DNA of 64,000 nucleotides from NCBI GenBank assembly GCA_022571215.1, contig JACZYG010000004.1, forward strand, positions 1 through 64,000. Reading direction: 5' to 3'. Each line of letters begins with the position of its first letter. Positions within the stretch are counted from its first letter, which is position 1. The notes beneath the pieces were generated by a model that was not told where the DNA came from, did not search any database, and was given only the letters and a program-made list of their open reading frames with translations. The translations under genes and the position numbers were made by a program. This DNA is from Fidelibacterota bacterium (GTDB lineage: Bacteria; Fidelibacterota; SORT01). Shown one piece after another: positions 1 through 8,521 of this stretch.

Positions 1-391
1 CATATGCTTTTAGCCAATTATTTACCGTCGACATAGAAACGCCGTGATTATGGATCCAGTCCTCAAATTTTGTATACCCAAGCTGTTCGTAAGACTTATC
101 ATACTTAATCTTCACAACTAACTCAATCCATTCAAACATTGCTGTATTTGCCTCGAAGATCTTTTCCCCAACCCATTTATCAAGCATGAGGGTTTTTCTT
201 ATTACCTCTTCTCCATATATCTCAGTTCTCCAAACCGCAGATACTTCTTCGTCAGTAATATTTTGTTTCGCCGCTCCTGAGAGACGTATTTCGAATTCTT
301 CTTCTACTAGTTCCTGAGATCTAATCACTCCATGTGGGGCGCTCTCGTTGATCGCATCACTTTCTGAATCACTCAATTTCAAAGCCTCCAT
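1..391 (-). CDS. HTH-containing protein, C-terminus off the left edge
   Basis: The frame is open on the minus strand from an ATG at 391 to the window edge (130 codons seen). The first 40 residues are acidic and probably disordered. The region around residues 100-130 (YEQLGYTKFEDWI, then SMSTVNNWLKAY) looks like a helix-turn-helix in which the second helix reads STVNNWLK. It lies downstream of the terminase gene on the same strand, so it probably belongs to the phage-like module. No strong ribosome-binding site is visible and the C-terminus is missing. The HTH call rests on pattern only; the function is unknown. Confidence 0.6.
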   Translation of the reverse strand, partial: MEALKLSDSESDAINESAPHGVIRSQELVEEEFEIRLSGAAKQNITDEEVSAVWRTEIYGEEVIRKTLMLDKWVGEKIFEANTAMFEWIELVVKIKYDKSYEQLGYTKFEDWIHNHGVSMSTVNNWLKAY

Positions 392-557
392 GTTTTTTAA
401 CTTCTTTAGGTCAGTACTTCATGAATACATCAAACGGTATTTATTCCCGATAAACTACTTTTAGTCTCCCAGGGAGACCTAACATATTTGGTGATAATTC
501 TCACACTCCTTGGGAGTATCGGTAACTTTGCTTAATCAACACTAAATATTGTTTTCG

Positions 558-2162
558 TCATCTGAAACGTTCTTTGTAGAACATCTCCACGAGGATGGCA
601 GAGTAATTAAGCAGGTGCAGAAAATCATCAGGACCTGTCCCGGCGTGTTCGTACTTTACTCGCTTATAATTCGGATCATATTCTATGTACACGTTCAGGA
701 TGTCCTCCGCAAAGGTCTTTATTACTTCCTTTCTCGGAAATTTGTACTTCTTCTTCGCCAACCTCGAAAACACATCATCGAGGGTCTTTGTTCTGCTTAG
801 TGTATACGTCTTGGAACCCCAATCAAAGTGTGCCTCAGTCTTCTGATTGGTGTACATCATCTCAAATACTGGAATCCGTGGCAGCATCGGCCTCAAGCGA
901 AGATTCTCCTTATGACCGACACCGAAATCAGTCCCAACTGCCTTGACACTAAACCTCGCTACTGTAAGTGCTATCTCATCTAAAACAGTCTGAGGATCGT
1001 GATACTTTGGACCTGCGAACCTTTTGGCGTAGATGATCTTTATTCGGTTGAATTCGATCATGCAGACGGAGATAATAGTATATGACTGTCCCCCATGTAT
1101 GTCAGACCATGCCCAGTCAATCGCAAGGAATGTCTCTTTACCAGGAATCCATCGCGGAGGATTTTCAAGCTCGAGTAGATCATAATCATCACAGCAGGCA
1201 TATACCTCCTCAGCGGTAATAGGTACAACCCCCACGTCCCATGGTAGTCCAAGCACTTCATTCATGAATTGAGCCTCTGGATAAACCAAGTATTTATCCA
1301 AAATCCCGTCCTTAGCTGGTGTGAGCCACCTCGCCGTCGGTGTCATCAACCGACATATTCGATAACCCGGTGATGTCGATTCCGGATTCTGGGGGATCCA
1401 ACGGCCGTTTGCTGCAATCATCTTTTTCCCACAGTGCTGACAGAAGAGATAGGGTTTATTTTCATTAATGTGGCTGATGCCTAACGGCTCATTTTCCTTT
1501 TTGCATTTATTGCATGTAATAATCCACTCGTTTTGGTTGCTGCGATAATAAAGTTGACTCAAATAGTTACCCCTAGTAAGCGGAGTTCCAGCGAATATAT
1601 AAGCTGAATCATCCGGATAGGATTGCGTGGATTCCATCACGATCGGGAAGTTATCAGACTGAATGCTTTGTGTTTCGTCAAAGTAGATCTTCCGGGCGGG
1701 TATCCCTCTCGCCGACTCTGGAGAAGTTCCTATCGCTCTTAGGGATATGGTGGATCCATTCGAGAAGAGTTTATCTCGAACGTTATCGATCGTCCCCGGT
1801 CCCAGGAACTCATCTGCTAATGCCTCATTAAAGTTGAACTGTTTATCTATCTTACGTCTGCAAAAATCATCAACGTGCTTCAAAAGAGCCGTCGCATATA
1901 ATAAAGCATCATTGTCATTCAGCATCGCGTTCATAAGTAGATCTTTTGCTATGTAGGTGGACTTCTCAGCCTGCCTCGAAGCTAGGAGCACTAAATATCT
2001 CCTTTTTTCATTGTATATCGGTTTCAGATACTCTCTTCCCCTGAAACTGAAGGGTGCTCCCGAATCGGTGAAGAAAACACGTTCGACAAACTCTGATCTA
2101 AGGAGAGTAGGTACAGATTGAATGTTCGCTCCGCTTGATTTAGCTCTTTGTTGTAATGGCAT
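558..2162 (-). CDS. Phage terminase large subunit (GpA/TerL-like)
   Basis: 534 aa, the DNA-packaging motor with ATPase and nuclease halves. The N-terminal half has a Walker A-like loop ASRQAEKST (61-69), a Walker B strand KIYFDE (158-163) and a coupling-type motif FAGTPL near 190. An inserted zinc ribbon uses Cys217, Cys220, Cys241 and Cys244. The RNase H-like nuclease half shows acidic residues in LAIDW (Asp349), GTDFG (Asp412) and GPDDF (Asp512/513). The ATG is preceded by GAGAAGG. No portal or capsid genes are visible because the module runs off the left edge; it could be a prophage, a remnant or a gene-transfer-agent-like element. Confidence 0.88.
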   Translation of the reverse strand: MPLQQRAKSSGANIQSVPTLLRSEFVERVFFTDSGAPFSFRGREYLKPIYNEKRRYLVLLASRQAEKSTYIAKDLLMNAMLNDNDALLYATALLKHVDDFCRRKIDKQFNFNEALADEFLGPGTIDNVRDKLFSNGSTISLRAIGTSPESARGIPARKIYFDETQSIQSDNFPIVMESTQSYPDDSAYIFAGTPLTRGNYLSQLYYRSNQNEWIITCNKCKKENEPLGISHINENKPYLFCQHCGKKMIAANGRWIPQNPESTSPGYRICRLMTPTARWLTPAKDGILDKYLVYPEAQFMNEVLGLPWDVGVVPITAEEVYACCDDYDLLELENPPRWIPGKETFLAIDWAWSDIHGGQSYTIISVCMIEFNRIKIIYAKRFAGPKYHDPQTVLDEIALTVARFSVKAVGTDFGVGHKENLRLRPMLPRIPVFEMMYTNQKTEAHFDWGSKTYTLSRTKTLDDVFSRLAKKKYKFPRKEVIKTFAEDILNVYIEYDPNYKRVKYEHAGTGPDDFLHLLNYSAILVEMFYKERFR

Positions 2163-2190
2163 GTTAGTGCTTTACCTTCTCATCGACAGT

Positions 2191-3138
2191 TCAGGCTATC
2201 TCCCCGAACTCACGCTTGGCGGAATAATAGGTGGGACGACTGTATCCATTGATCTTACACGCAAGACTCACATTTTTCAATATTTCTGAATCTTTAAGCA
2301 TTTTAAACTTCCTTTGTAGTTTTGTAGGTTCGATCATTTCAAAAAAAGGAGCTAAGTCTTTTGTCTTGTTATAATGATCGATAGATTTTAACAAACACTT
2401 CCGGCAAATATCTTTCACCTTCGTTCGACGTGTGATATTATTAAAGACCTCCCAAGTGTGAGGATGTCTTCTACCTGCTCCACAATGAGCTAACGGCCGC
2501 TGGTTGACATATTTCATTACTATATGAACCTGATAATTTTGCTTCCTCGCGGTTTGCCGGATGAATACCGGTATTCCTTTGGCCGGTAAATCAAGTAATA
2601 GTTCGATTTCTTCTAAGGCATCATTCGTAATTTTTAATACTACTCCATTCCGCAACAAGTAATCTTCATTATTTGGATAATAAAATGGAATCACCTTACT
2701 AGAAACCTTCTTTAAAACATCTCCGCAGTCTGGACATGAAAGCTTATGTGGAACGCCGTAGAAGGCCGCTACGGTATTAAAACTACTATCACATGCCTTG
2801 CAGTGATAATCAATTATAAACGGCTTACGCAATGGGATATCAGCTAGAGACAGTATCCTGTAAATAGTAGACAAAGAACATTTGATACCTGTACACTTCT
2901 GAATTTCTCGCAGAGTAAATTGATTTAACTCCATTGCGATTCCGACGATCATTTGCTTCTCTTCTTCACTCGGATGGTAACCGACGTAGGCGAGCAAAGG
3001 CTTGCCCTTATCATATCTTTTAAGCCATCTTGATATGGTATTCCTGTTGGTTCCGAAATGAAGAACAGTGGATTTAATACCGTTTTCTTTTGCGTATGAA
3101 ATTATTTTAAGTCGTTCATTGAAAGAATACTTCTGCAT
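2191..3138 (-). CDS. HTH / zinc-ribbon / HTH protein next to terminase
   Basis: 315 aa, starting at an ATG with GGGG upstream. Residues 5-42 form a homeodomain-like HTH (NRNTISRWLKRY). Residues 76-106 look like a second DNA-binding unit similar to the N-terminus of IS630-type transposases (SLSTIYRIL followed by IPLRKP). A zinc ribbon uses Cys113, Cys116, Cys135 and Cys138, and a later CRKC may be part of a second metal site. The C-terminus (GYSRPTYYSAKREF) resembles another HTH helix pair. No DDE catalytic domain follows, so it is not an intact transposase. It ends 28 bp before the terminase start. A terminase small subunit or phage regulator is a reasonable guess from position only. Confidence 0.65.
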   Translation of the reverse strand: MQKYSFNERLKIISYAKENGIKSTVLHFGTNRNTISRWLKRYDKGKPLLAYVGYHPSEEEKQMIVGIAMELNQFTLREIQKCTGIKCSLSTIYRILSLADIPLRKPFIIDYHCKACDSSFNTVAAFYGVPHKLSCPDCGDVLKKVSSKVIPFYYPNNEDYLLRNGVVLKITNDALEEIELLLDLPAKGIPVFIRQTARKQNYQVHIVMKYVNQRPLAHCGAGRRHPHTWEVFNNITRRTKVKDICRKCLLKSIDHYNKTKDLAPFFEMIEPTKLQRKFKMLKDSEILKNVSLACKINGYSRPTYYSAKREFGEIA

Positions 3139-3203
3139 GAGATCAGCCCCAGACCTGAAAACAGTTTCTTGAAAACACCTCTTTTTTTACAACGTTCACC
3201 TTG

Positions 3204-4037
3204 TTAATCCTCGCCATCATAAATGACTTTCACACTATCCCGCAAGGCTCTCTTCTTAGGTTTGTGACCAAGATTACGGAGCACTTGTGAATCACGAATC
3301 ATGATTTTTGAATATGTATCCGCATCCTCTAGTCGATTTGAAATCATTGCCTCATTTTTCTTCACAACCGTTAAAGCAAATCCCATATATATTTCATTAT
3401 TGAGTTTACTGGTTACTTTTTCGTTCATGCCAAGTTTGAGAGCGATTTCAAAGGGAGTTTTTTTACCGAGCACAATATCAATATGGCCGGCATAAATTTT
3501 GGAAAGTTGCCCGTCGGAAACCAGGAACTGTATAATTTTAACCGGATCTAGGGTTTCGTGACCTTTCGATGGCAACACGTTCCAGAAATAGTATAAATAT
3601 TTACTCACTATCTGGGCACTTAAAGGTGGCACTGGACTAATATATTCATTCGCATGTTCCGCAATGTCGGTAGCCGTATACTCTCCTGTTAGAGCCATCA
3701 TTTGTACTAGTTTTTGTAGGCCTTGATTCAGCATGATCCGAAAAACTCCATTTGGAATAGAATTATATTTAATTGATGGTTTTTTCGGCCACAACTTTCT
3801 TTCCAAATAATCTTGAGCTAATATTTGTAGTTCACCTATCAGGAACGATTTGATCGTCTCTTTGAAGTAGATCGCTGCACCCTTGGACTTTGGGAATATG
3901 GACTTACTAAACTTATCCTTAATAGAACCGGATAAGTGTAATCTAATTCCAGATGTATACTCAAGTGCTAGAAATTCGAAATACTTTCGAATAGGATGAA
4001 TTTGTAATACTTGCTGATTGTTTATGAGTCGTTTCAT
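3204..4037 (-). CDS. Unknown protein of phage-like module
   Basis: 277 aa, not recognised. It is basic at the N-terminus (MKRLINNQQ), mostly alpha-helical by eye, and has no signal peptide or membrane segment. A segment near residues 115-150 (LTGEYTATDIAEHANEYISP, then VSKYLYYFW) has the spacing of a helix-turn-helix, which would suit a replication or regulatory protein. The C-terminus is rich in Lys/Arg (KPKKRALRD). It lies between two other minus-strand genes with gaps of 65 and 29 bp, consistent with one transcription unit. No clear Shine-Dalgarno precedes the ATG. Confidence 0.55.
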   Translation of the reverse strand: MKRLINNQQVLQIHPIRKYFEFLALEYTSGIRLHLSGSIKDKFSKSIFPKSKGAAIYFKETIKSFLIGELQILAQDYLERKLWPKKPSIKYNSIPNGVFRIMLNQGLQKLVQMMALTGEYTATDIAEHANEYISPVPPLSAQIVSKYLYYFWNVLPSKGHETLDPVKIIQFLVSDGQLSKIYAGHIDIVLGKKTPFEIALKLGMNEKVTSKLNNEIYMGFALTVVKKNEAMISNRLEDADTYSKIMIRDSQVLRNLGHKPKKRALRDSVKVIYDGED

Positions 4038-4066
4038 ACAAGTCGCATCTTGCTATCGGAGCAATC

Positions 4067-4471
4067 TTAAGCCTTTGGTATGTGTACAGAATAGTTATTT
4101 TCAAGAACATTCCGATATCTTGCAATCTCTTCTTTAAAATTCAAGTTTAGAAACGCAATCGGATCATAACTTCCTTCTCGTATACACTGAAATTCCTTGA
4201 AAAACAAGCCAATAGAACCTTCCCATACCAACCGCTCAAATTTTTGATTTCTTAGGTTTGCTTCGACAGCTTCGAAAGCACAGAGACTCATCGCATTTGT
4301 GAATAAGCGCTTCGGATCGTAACAATCAATTGCTAAATCCATTACTTCCAGCACAAAATATTTCACGCTAGCAAAAAATTCTTTCTTCTCTTCAGGAATC
4401 TCGATCTCGATTAATTTTATAATTATTTTGTACTCGCTCGCTTCATCCTTTTTTTCCATTCGATCATTCAT
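4067..4471 (-). CDS. Unknown 134-aa protein, first gene of phage-like module
   Basis: Not recognised. An ATG at 4510 would give 147 aa, but GAGAGGAG lies about ten bases before the ATG at 4471, so the shorter form (MNDRMEKKDEAS) is preferred. The protein is acidic at the N-terminus, helical, and has no signal peptide or membrane span. It is the first minus-strand gene after the tRNA cluster, and the next gene starts 29 bp further on. Confidence 0.5.
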   Translation of the reverse strand: MNDRMEKKDEASEYKIIIKLIEIEIPEEKKEFFASVKYFVLEVMDLAIDCYDPKRLFTNAMSLCAFEAVEANLRNQKFERLVWEGSIGLFFKEFQCIREGSYDPIAFLNLNFKEEIARYRNVLENNYSVHIPKA

Positions 4472-4738
4472 GATGTTAACTCTCCTCTCATTGTTAATCC
4501 CAAGGAACATAATAAGACTTACCTATCATGCACTCCGTGAGACATTCTTTAAATATTTTCCATCGATTCATTATTTATCATTTCCATGTGCAATATTCTC
4601 CGTAGCTGTGGCGTAGCTAAATTTGGTTCACCATGGCGTAGAATCGTTTAAAATAGTGATTAATGGAAATCTGCTGAAAGTGATACCAGATAACCCCAAA
4701 CCGCTTATTACATAAGGTTTTGAGGCTTGTTCAAAGAG

Positions 4739-4823
4739 TGCCGGGGGCGGGACTCGAACCCGCATGGTCTAAACGACCGAGGGATTTTAAGTCCCTTGCG
4801 TCTACCAGTTTCGCCACCCCGGC
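4739..4823 (-). tRNA. tRNA-Leu (anticodon TAA)
   Basis: 85 nt on the minus strand. The acceptor stem GCCGGGG pairs with CCCCGGC, discriminator A. The anticodon loop CTTAAAA gives TAA. A long variable arm (CGGTCGTTTAGACCATG region) and the T-loop GTTCGAGTC are present. No CCA is encoded. The 3' end faces the phage-like genes. Confidence 0.95.
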
Positions 4824-4827
4824 GATG

Positions 4828-4900
4828 AGGCGACGACCGGATTCGAACCGGTGAATGAGGGTTTTGCAAACCCTTCCCTTAGCCATTTGGGTACGTCGCC
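4828..4900 (-). tRNA. tRNA-Cys (anticodon GCA)
   Basis: 73 nt on the minus strand, four bases from the tRNA-Leu. GGCGACG pairs with CGTCGCC, discriminator T as is usual for tRNA-Cys. The anticodon loop TTGCAAA gives GCA, and the T-arm contains GTTCGAATC. Confidence 0.95.
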
Positions 4901-4950
4901 TTAAAAAGAAATCCGCCAAGTCAAGGGCGGATTACCTATCATACTCCCAG

Positions 4951-5023
4951 AGCGAGAGACGAGATTCGAACTCGCGACCACCACGTTGGCAACGTGGAGC
5001 TCTACCAGCTGAGCTACTCTCGC
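4951..5023 (-). tRNA. tRNA-Gly (anticodon GCC)
   Basis: 73 nt on the minus strand. GCGAGAG pairs with CTCTCGC, discriminator T. The anticodon stem CCACG/CGTGG encloses TTGCCAA, anticodon GCC. It is the promoter-proximal member of the three-tRNA cluster. Confidence 0.95.
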
Positions 5024-5073
5024 GTTCACAACTCAAATTTAATACACAGCATCAATCATGCAAGCAAAAATTT

Positions 5074-6219
5074 TTAATCGAAAAGGAGTTCTTCTTCATC
5101 GTCATTTTTTACGGCTATGGGAAAATGCGAGCGAAAATTGTTCACGTAAGATTCTATTTGTTCATCGGAAGAATATCCACCGGTAAGCTTCAGAAGTGAG
5201 AATGAGGCGGTATTTGAGTAACTTCGTATCTCTTCTCTGATTTTTAGTTGCTTGGCTTTCAATTCTTCTAATTTGGCAGCATCTTGTTTGTTTTCTTCAT
5301 AGATTATTTCACGAGTTTTTCCTCTCAAACTCTCCTCTAATCGAGCAAGATTGACCTCAACTCTATTTAAATTTAACAACTTCGTGGTGATTTCATTTAT
5401 TTCCTTTCGGCGATCGGTCAGTTTCAATTCTATGATACCGAGACTCTGTCCCTCGTATCCGGCTTTATAAATTCCATGATTATTTACTAATTTAGGTCTG
5501 ATCATTCTTTTTCCGTCATGACCACCGATAAACAATTCCACTTCTGATAATGAATCGGCTAATGCGGTTTCTACTTTGAGCGGCATGTGAGTTAAAGCGA
5601 TTATCAGGTCCACTCTGTCCTTTATCTTTGAAATAACGTCTATTGCCGAGACATAAGGATCATGGACAACTACGGATTCAGGATAATTCCCGCCTTCCCA
5701 TGCTAAACCGATGATACCCACATTAAATCCATTTTGACTCCAAATAACATATTCATCGAAAATGGGTTTGTTATATTCGGCTGAGTATATATTGGATGAA
5801 ATGAACGGAAATTTTGCTCTATCCCTTAGAGATAAGAGGTAATCGAGTCCTAATATGAAATCGTCATCGCCGATATTCAGAGCGGTAGTATTCATTTCAT
5901 TGAAAGCATCTACAATTAGGCTTGCCTTCGCCGCCATTTCATTTCGTGTAGAGTCTTTAAGATATTCTTTTTGAAAGAAAAGATCACCGCTATCAAGTAT
6001 CAGGATCTGCTTACCTTCCGAGCGAAGTTTGTTTATGTAATCCGCTTTCCTGGCAAGACCGCCGGAGGGATCAGTCTTTCAACCACATGGCTCTACTTCA
6101 CCGTTGACACTCCCGGTGAACACTAATGAAAATTCTACCGGAGAGAATTCGGTTTCTTCCTTACAAGTCCATCCAAAGGCTAACAGAGAAATCAGCGTGA
6201 CACTGAAAATATAATTCAT
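5074..6219 (-). CDS. Candidate selenoprotein: UshA-like metallophosphoesterase lipoprotein (Sec47)
   Basis: An open frame from ATG 6219 to 5074 is interrupted by one TGA at 6081-6079, codon 47. Both sides are the same protein in the same frame. The N-terminus is a lipoprotein-type signal (LLAFGWTC, lipid Cys19). Next comes NGEVEPCG-UGA-KTDPSGGLARK, where relatives carry CGCK followed by a GGLAR-type run, so UGA replaces the second Cys. Phosphoesterase motifs follow: GD (78-79), IGDDDF (116-121), LTHMP (His211) and GGHDG (His234). Residues about 274-337 look coiled-coil. A SECIS-like hairpin follows the UGA. Read as ordinary stop, only residues 95-381 from an internal ATG (5937) would be annotated, without signal peptide or the Cys motif. 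Nonsense mutation is the alternative. Substrate unknown; UshA relatives hydrolyse nucleotides outside the cytoplasm. Confidence 0.82.
6049..6081 (-). promoter_or_regulatory. SECIS-like hairpin directly after in-frame UGA
   Basis: Eighteen bases after the UGA (6081-6079) an apical loop GGTCTT (6060-6055) is closed by GGC/GCC and, after a bulged A, by CC/GG. A lower ATCC/GGAT pair is possible (6071-6068 with 6043-6040). In the E. coli fdhF SECIS the loop is AGGUCU and starts 17 bases after UGA, so both loop sequence and spacing match closely. The fdhF comparison is from memory of the published element. Confidence 0.7.
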
Positions 6220-6364
6220 AAATCGATCTTCTCATTAATATTCATTTGCTATGATTATAAACCGATTTAATGTAAAATGCAATACAGCATCGCATTCTAT
6301 AAACGCTTATCTATATAGTATCGAGACTTCCTTACAACGGAAGTGAATTATTTATGAGAAAGGT

Positions 6365-6553
6365 TTAGTTTTTTAATTTTTTAATGCGGCCGTAAAGAGA
6401 ATCTAATAATTGTTGCATTTTCTCTTTTGTGCGTGGCTTATCTGCCCTACCGAGAGAAACAAGCACTCGCTGCTTTGTATTTTTACCCTCTCTTTTGTTT
6501 TCTACTATTTGAATATATTCGTATTTATCTGTCTTTTTTATCCGAACGAACAT
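6365..6553 (-). CDS. Short transposase N-terminal fragment (IS1634-like) or free-standing relative
   Basis: 62 aa: MFVRIKKTDKYEYIQIV, then REGKNTKQRVLVSLGR. This pattern is the N-terminus of IS1634/IS4-type transposases, which normally exceed 400 aa. After residue 62 the frame stops, and no later part of a DDE transposase follows on the minus strand, so this is probably a remnant. A GGAGGGAGC stretch just upstream of the ATG gives a good ribosome-binding site, so translation of the small protein cannot be excluded. No terminal inverted repeats were found. Confidence 0.5.
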   Translation of the reverse strand: MFVRIKKTDKYEYIQIVENKREGKNTKQRVLVSLGRADKPRTKEKMQQLLDSLYGRIKKLKN

Positions 6554-6859
6554 TTTGAAGCTCCCTCCTTAAATATCAATTTTGCGTTTTAATGAGGATG
6601 GATATGCCAAATAATTTAAATATAATACTCAATTAGTCAACTATTATTTTATATAATTATAATTATATAATTATAAGTATAATATTATGATTTTACTTTA
6701 TTATTGATAGATATAGTTTAAATATATGCTGCTTAAAATATGTTAGTCTATTCTAATCTCTAAATCCAATACTGCTAATTGAGATTTTGTTACATATTGG
6801 CAGCGTAGATTAATAGTAACAAGCAATATTTTTCAGACGGGTCTTGAAAAATCGCTTTT
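6554..6859. other. AT-rich intergenic stretch
   Basis: About 300 bases without a credible gene. Positions roughly 6640-6690 are almost pure A/T with overlapping short palindromes built from TATAATTATA. It may hold promoters for the flanking genes, but no single -35/-10 pair stands out. Confidence 0.5.
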
Positions 6860-7045
6860 CTAAAACTGTCTTTTCACATTCCCACTAAGTCTCTCCATAT
6901 CTGAAATAAGCGTTTTGCCCAATAAATAATAAGCTGGGGTATCTGAGGAAGGAGCTAACTTTTTATCGAAAGTGATTAAACCAGCTATAAATGCTATTAT
7001 CGCGAGAGATAGTATTAAATACTTATTTGATTTAATAAATTTCAT
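6860..7045 (-). CDS. Small single-span membrane protein
   Basis: 61 aa. GGAGA lies eight bases before the ATG. Residues about 8-26 (NKYLILSLAIIAFIAGLI) form one transmembrane helix after a basic start, followed by a short soluble tail. It is not recognised. A hairpin at 7071-7091 separates it from the pilin-like gene upstream, so it may have its own transcript. Confidence 0.5.
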   Translation of the reverse strand: MKFIKSNKYLILSLAIIAFIAGLITFDKKLAPSSDTPAYYLLGKTLISDMERLSGNVKRQF

Positions 7046-7070
7046 TTGTCTCCGGATTAAGCAGGACTAA

Positions 7071-7091
7071 AATTCTCCCGCGTGGAGAATT
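7071..7091 (-). terminator. Possible weak terminator after pilin-like gene
   Basis: AATTCTCC and GGAGAATT form a perfect 8-bp stem with a 5-base loop (CGCGT). Read on the minus strand it is followed only by TTTTAG, so the U-tract is short. It lies between the stop of the pilin-like gene and the start of the next small gene. Confidence 0.4.
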
Positions 7092-7175
7092 CCCATTTGA
7101 CTGGGATTATCTTTGCAATCTTACCCTCTCGTAAATCGGATTTTTACCCGTAATGAAATCTTAAAATAATATAAT

Positions 7176-7562
7176 TTACGGAAGTGTGATTGTCGGGTTA
7201 CCTGAAACTCCTTGTTGGGTAATAGTCGCAACGATTATCACACCTTCGGTTGCGCCCGTAGCCGTTAGCGTGAACTGATTTCCTGTAACATTCGATACCA
7301 CCAGAGTACCGTTAAGGTTGGTCATATCAGCGCCAAAAGCCGTTACATCGGTTATACCCAAAAACGATCTGTTACCGCCACCCATAGAGGCAGGTTTGTG
7401 CCAGTAAGGCGCAGCCAGGTAAGCAACGTGATTGATGTCATTTAAGAGCGCATCCTGTTCGGCGTTCACCGCAGCTTTAGTAAACATGTTGATACCCACA
7501 ATAACCGCAACTCCAACGATGATGGTACCGAGCACGATTAGTAGTAATTGTTGTTGTCCCAT
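7176..7562 (-). CDS. Pilin-like small surface protein
   Basis: 128 aa. A very hydrophobic segment (residues about 6-24) follows MGQQQ directly, and then comes KAAVNAEQDALLNDIN, as in type IV pilin-like proteins where the hydrophobic helix leads into an amphipathic one. There is no classical prepilin peptidase site with Gly before Phe/Met and Glu at +5. The C-terminal half is Gly/Thr/Val-rich beta structure (GNQFTLTATGATEG). Membrane-anchored or assembled as a pseudopilin-like fibre is an inference. No secretion or pilus genes are nearby. Confidence 0.6.
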   Translation of the reverse strand: MGQQQLLLIVLGTIIVGVAVIVGINMFTKAAVNAEQDALLNDINHVAYLAAPYWHKPASMGGGNRSFLGITDVTAFGADMTNLNGTLVVSNVTGNQFTLTATGATEGVIIVATITQQGVSGNPTITLP

Positions 7563-7838
7563 AAATTATTACTCTTTTTAAGCTTGTGGACGCTTACAGT
7601 GCTACCTAAGTATAAGCCAAAAGCAGACGATTTTCAAGTATTAAATTACAAGGCTTAGAAATAAATGTATACCAACTTTATTGATAGAGGTGTGCTTTTG
7701 TATATATGGGTTATGTGGCTTAATCGCAACATACAACTTTGGAATAAATAAGTGTCGAAAAACCTCCTAAAATTTATGTAGTAATTAATCTATTTCAACA
7801 ATTTATGAATCAAACATAAAAAGTATATTCAAAAGGAA

Positions 7839-8291
7839 TTATTGTCGAGTAAACTCAGATACATCAAAAATTGTGTAACCTTCTATGGTCTCACCGCTCG
7901 TTGTAGTGAGCTTATTACCCGATATTGAGTATTCAGATGTCTCATCCGGCTCATCCGGCTCACCCGGCACTTTGATAGTGATTTTATTTCCGCTGACCGA
8001 CCATGTTCCTGAGCTACTTTTTGCATCACCAAGGTAAATGAAATCTATAGTCCATGTGTTATCATCTTTTATAGTAAGGGTAAAACTGAAGTCACTGCCG
8101 AGATCATCCACGTTTGAAGAATCAGGGTCTGTTAGAGACCCATAAAAAGTGGTGCTTTTATCGAGCTTCCAGATACCTACCAATTTGTTAGCTCCCGGAC
8201 CTGTAGGGGCGTCATCTTCGCTAAATGCAGAAAAAAGTAATAATGTCAGTGACAGCATCAAAATGAGTTTTAGAACTGTTGGTATATTCAT
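7839..8291 (-). CDS. Secreted lipocalin-like protein
   Basis: An in-frame ATG at 8339 exists, but the start at 8291 is preferred because it begins a clean signal peptide (MNIPTVLKLILML) and has AGGGA about ten bases upstream. The mature part has the repeating beta pattern of lipocalin-like domains: LVGIWKLDK, GTWSVSGNKITIKV and YSISGNKLTTTSG. A short PGEPDEPDE run contains a near-repeat at DNA level. It is probably exported; no lipobox Cys is present. Ligand unknown. Confidence 0.65.
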   Translation of the reverse strand: MNIPTVLKLILMLSLTLLLFSAFSEDDAPTGPGANKLVGIWKLDKSTTFYGSLTDPDSSNVDDLGSDFSFTLTIKDDNTWTIDFIYLGDAKSSSGTWSVSGNKITIKVPGEPDEPDETSEYSISGNKLTTTSGETIEGYTIFDVSEFTRQ

Positions 8292-8521
8292 TATAAATTC
8301 ATCCCTATATTTAATCCTTCTATACAAGAACATTGACATTTATTATAATTATGAGGTTAATAAACTTAATAAGTTAGATGCTTTTTCCAAGGAGTTTCGT
8401 TATTTATTTAGAATTACGCTCGGACTCAATCAAGAACTAATTTGATAATGTCAAGAAAGGAACATACCTACCAGTTGTTTGCGGTGAACTTCTATATGTG
8501 GAAACGCGTCTTGATAGTTTG

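Noticed and set aside
549-800. 83-codon plus-strand frame opposite the terminase gene
   Set aside because: Shadow of the terminase coding region; low-complexity hydrophobic translation without ribosome site.
4731-5199. Open frames across the tRNA cluster on both strands
   Set aside because: They are made of tRNA sequence and its complement; the tRNA folds explain it.
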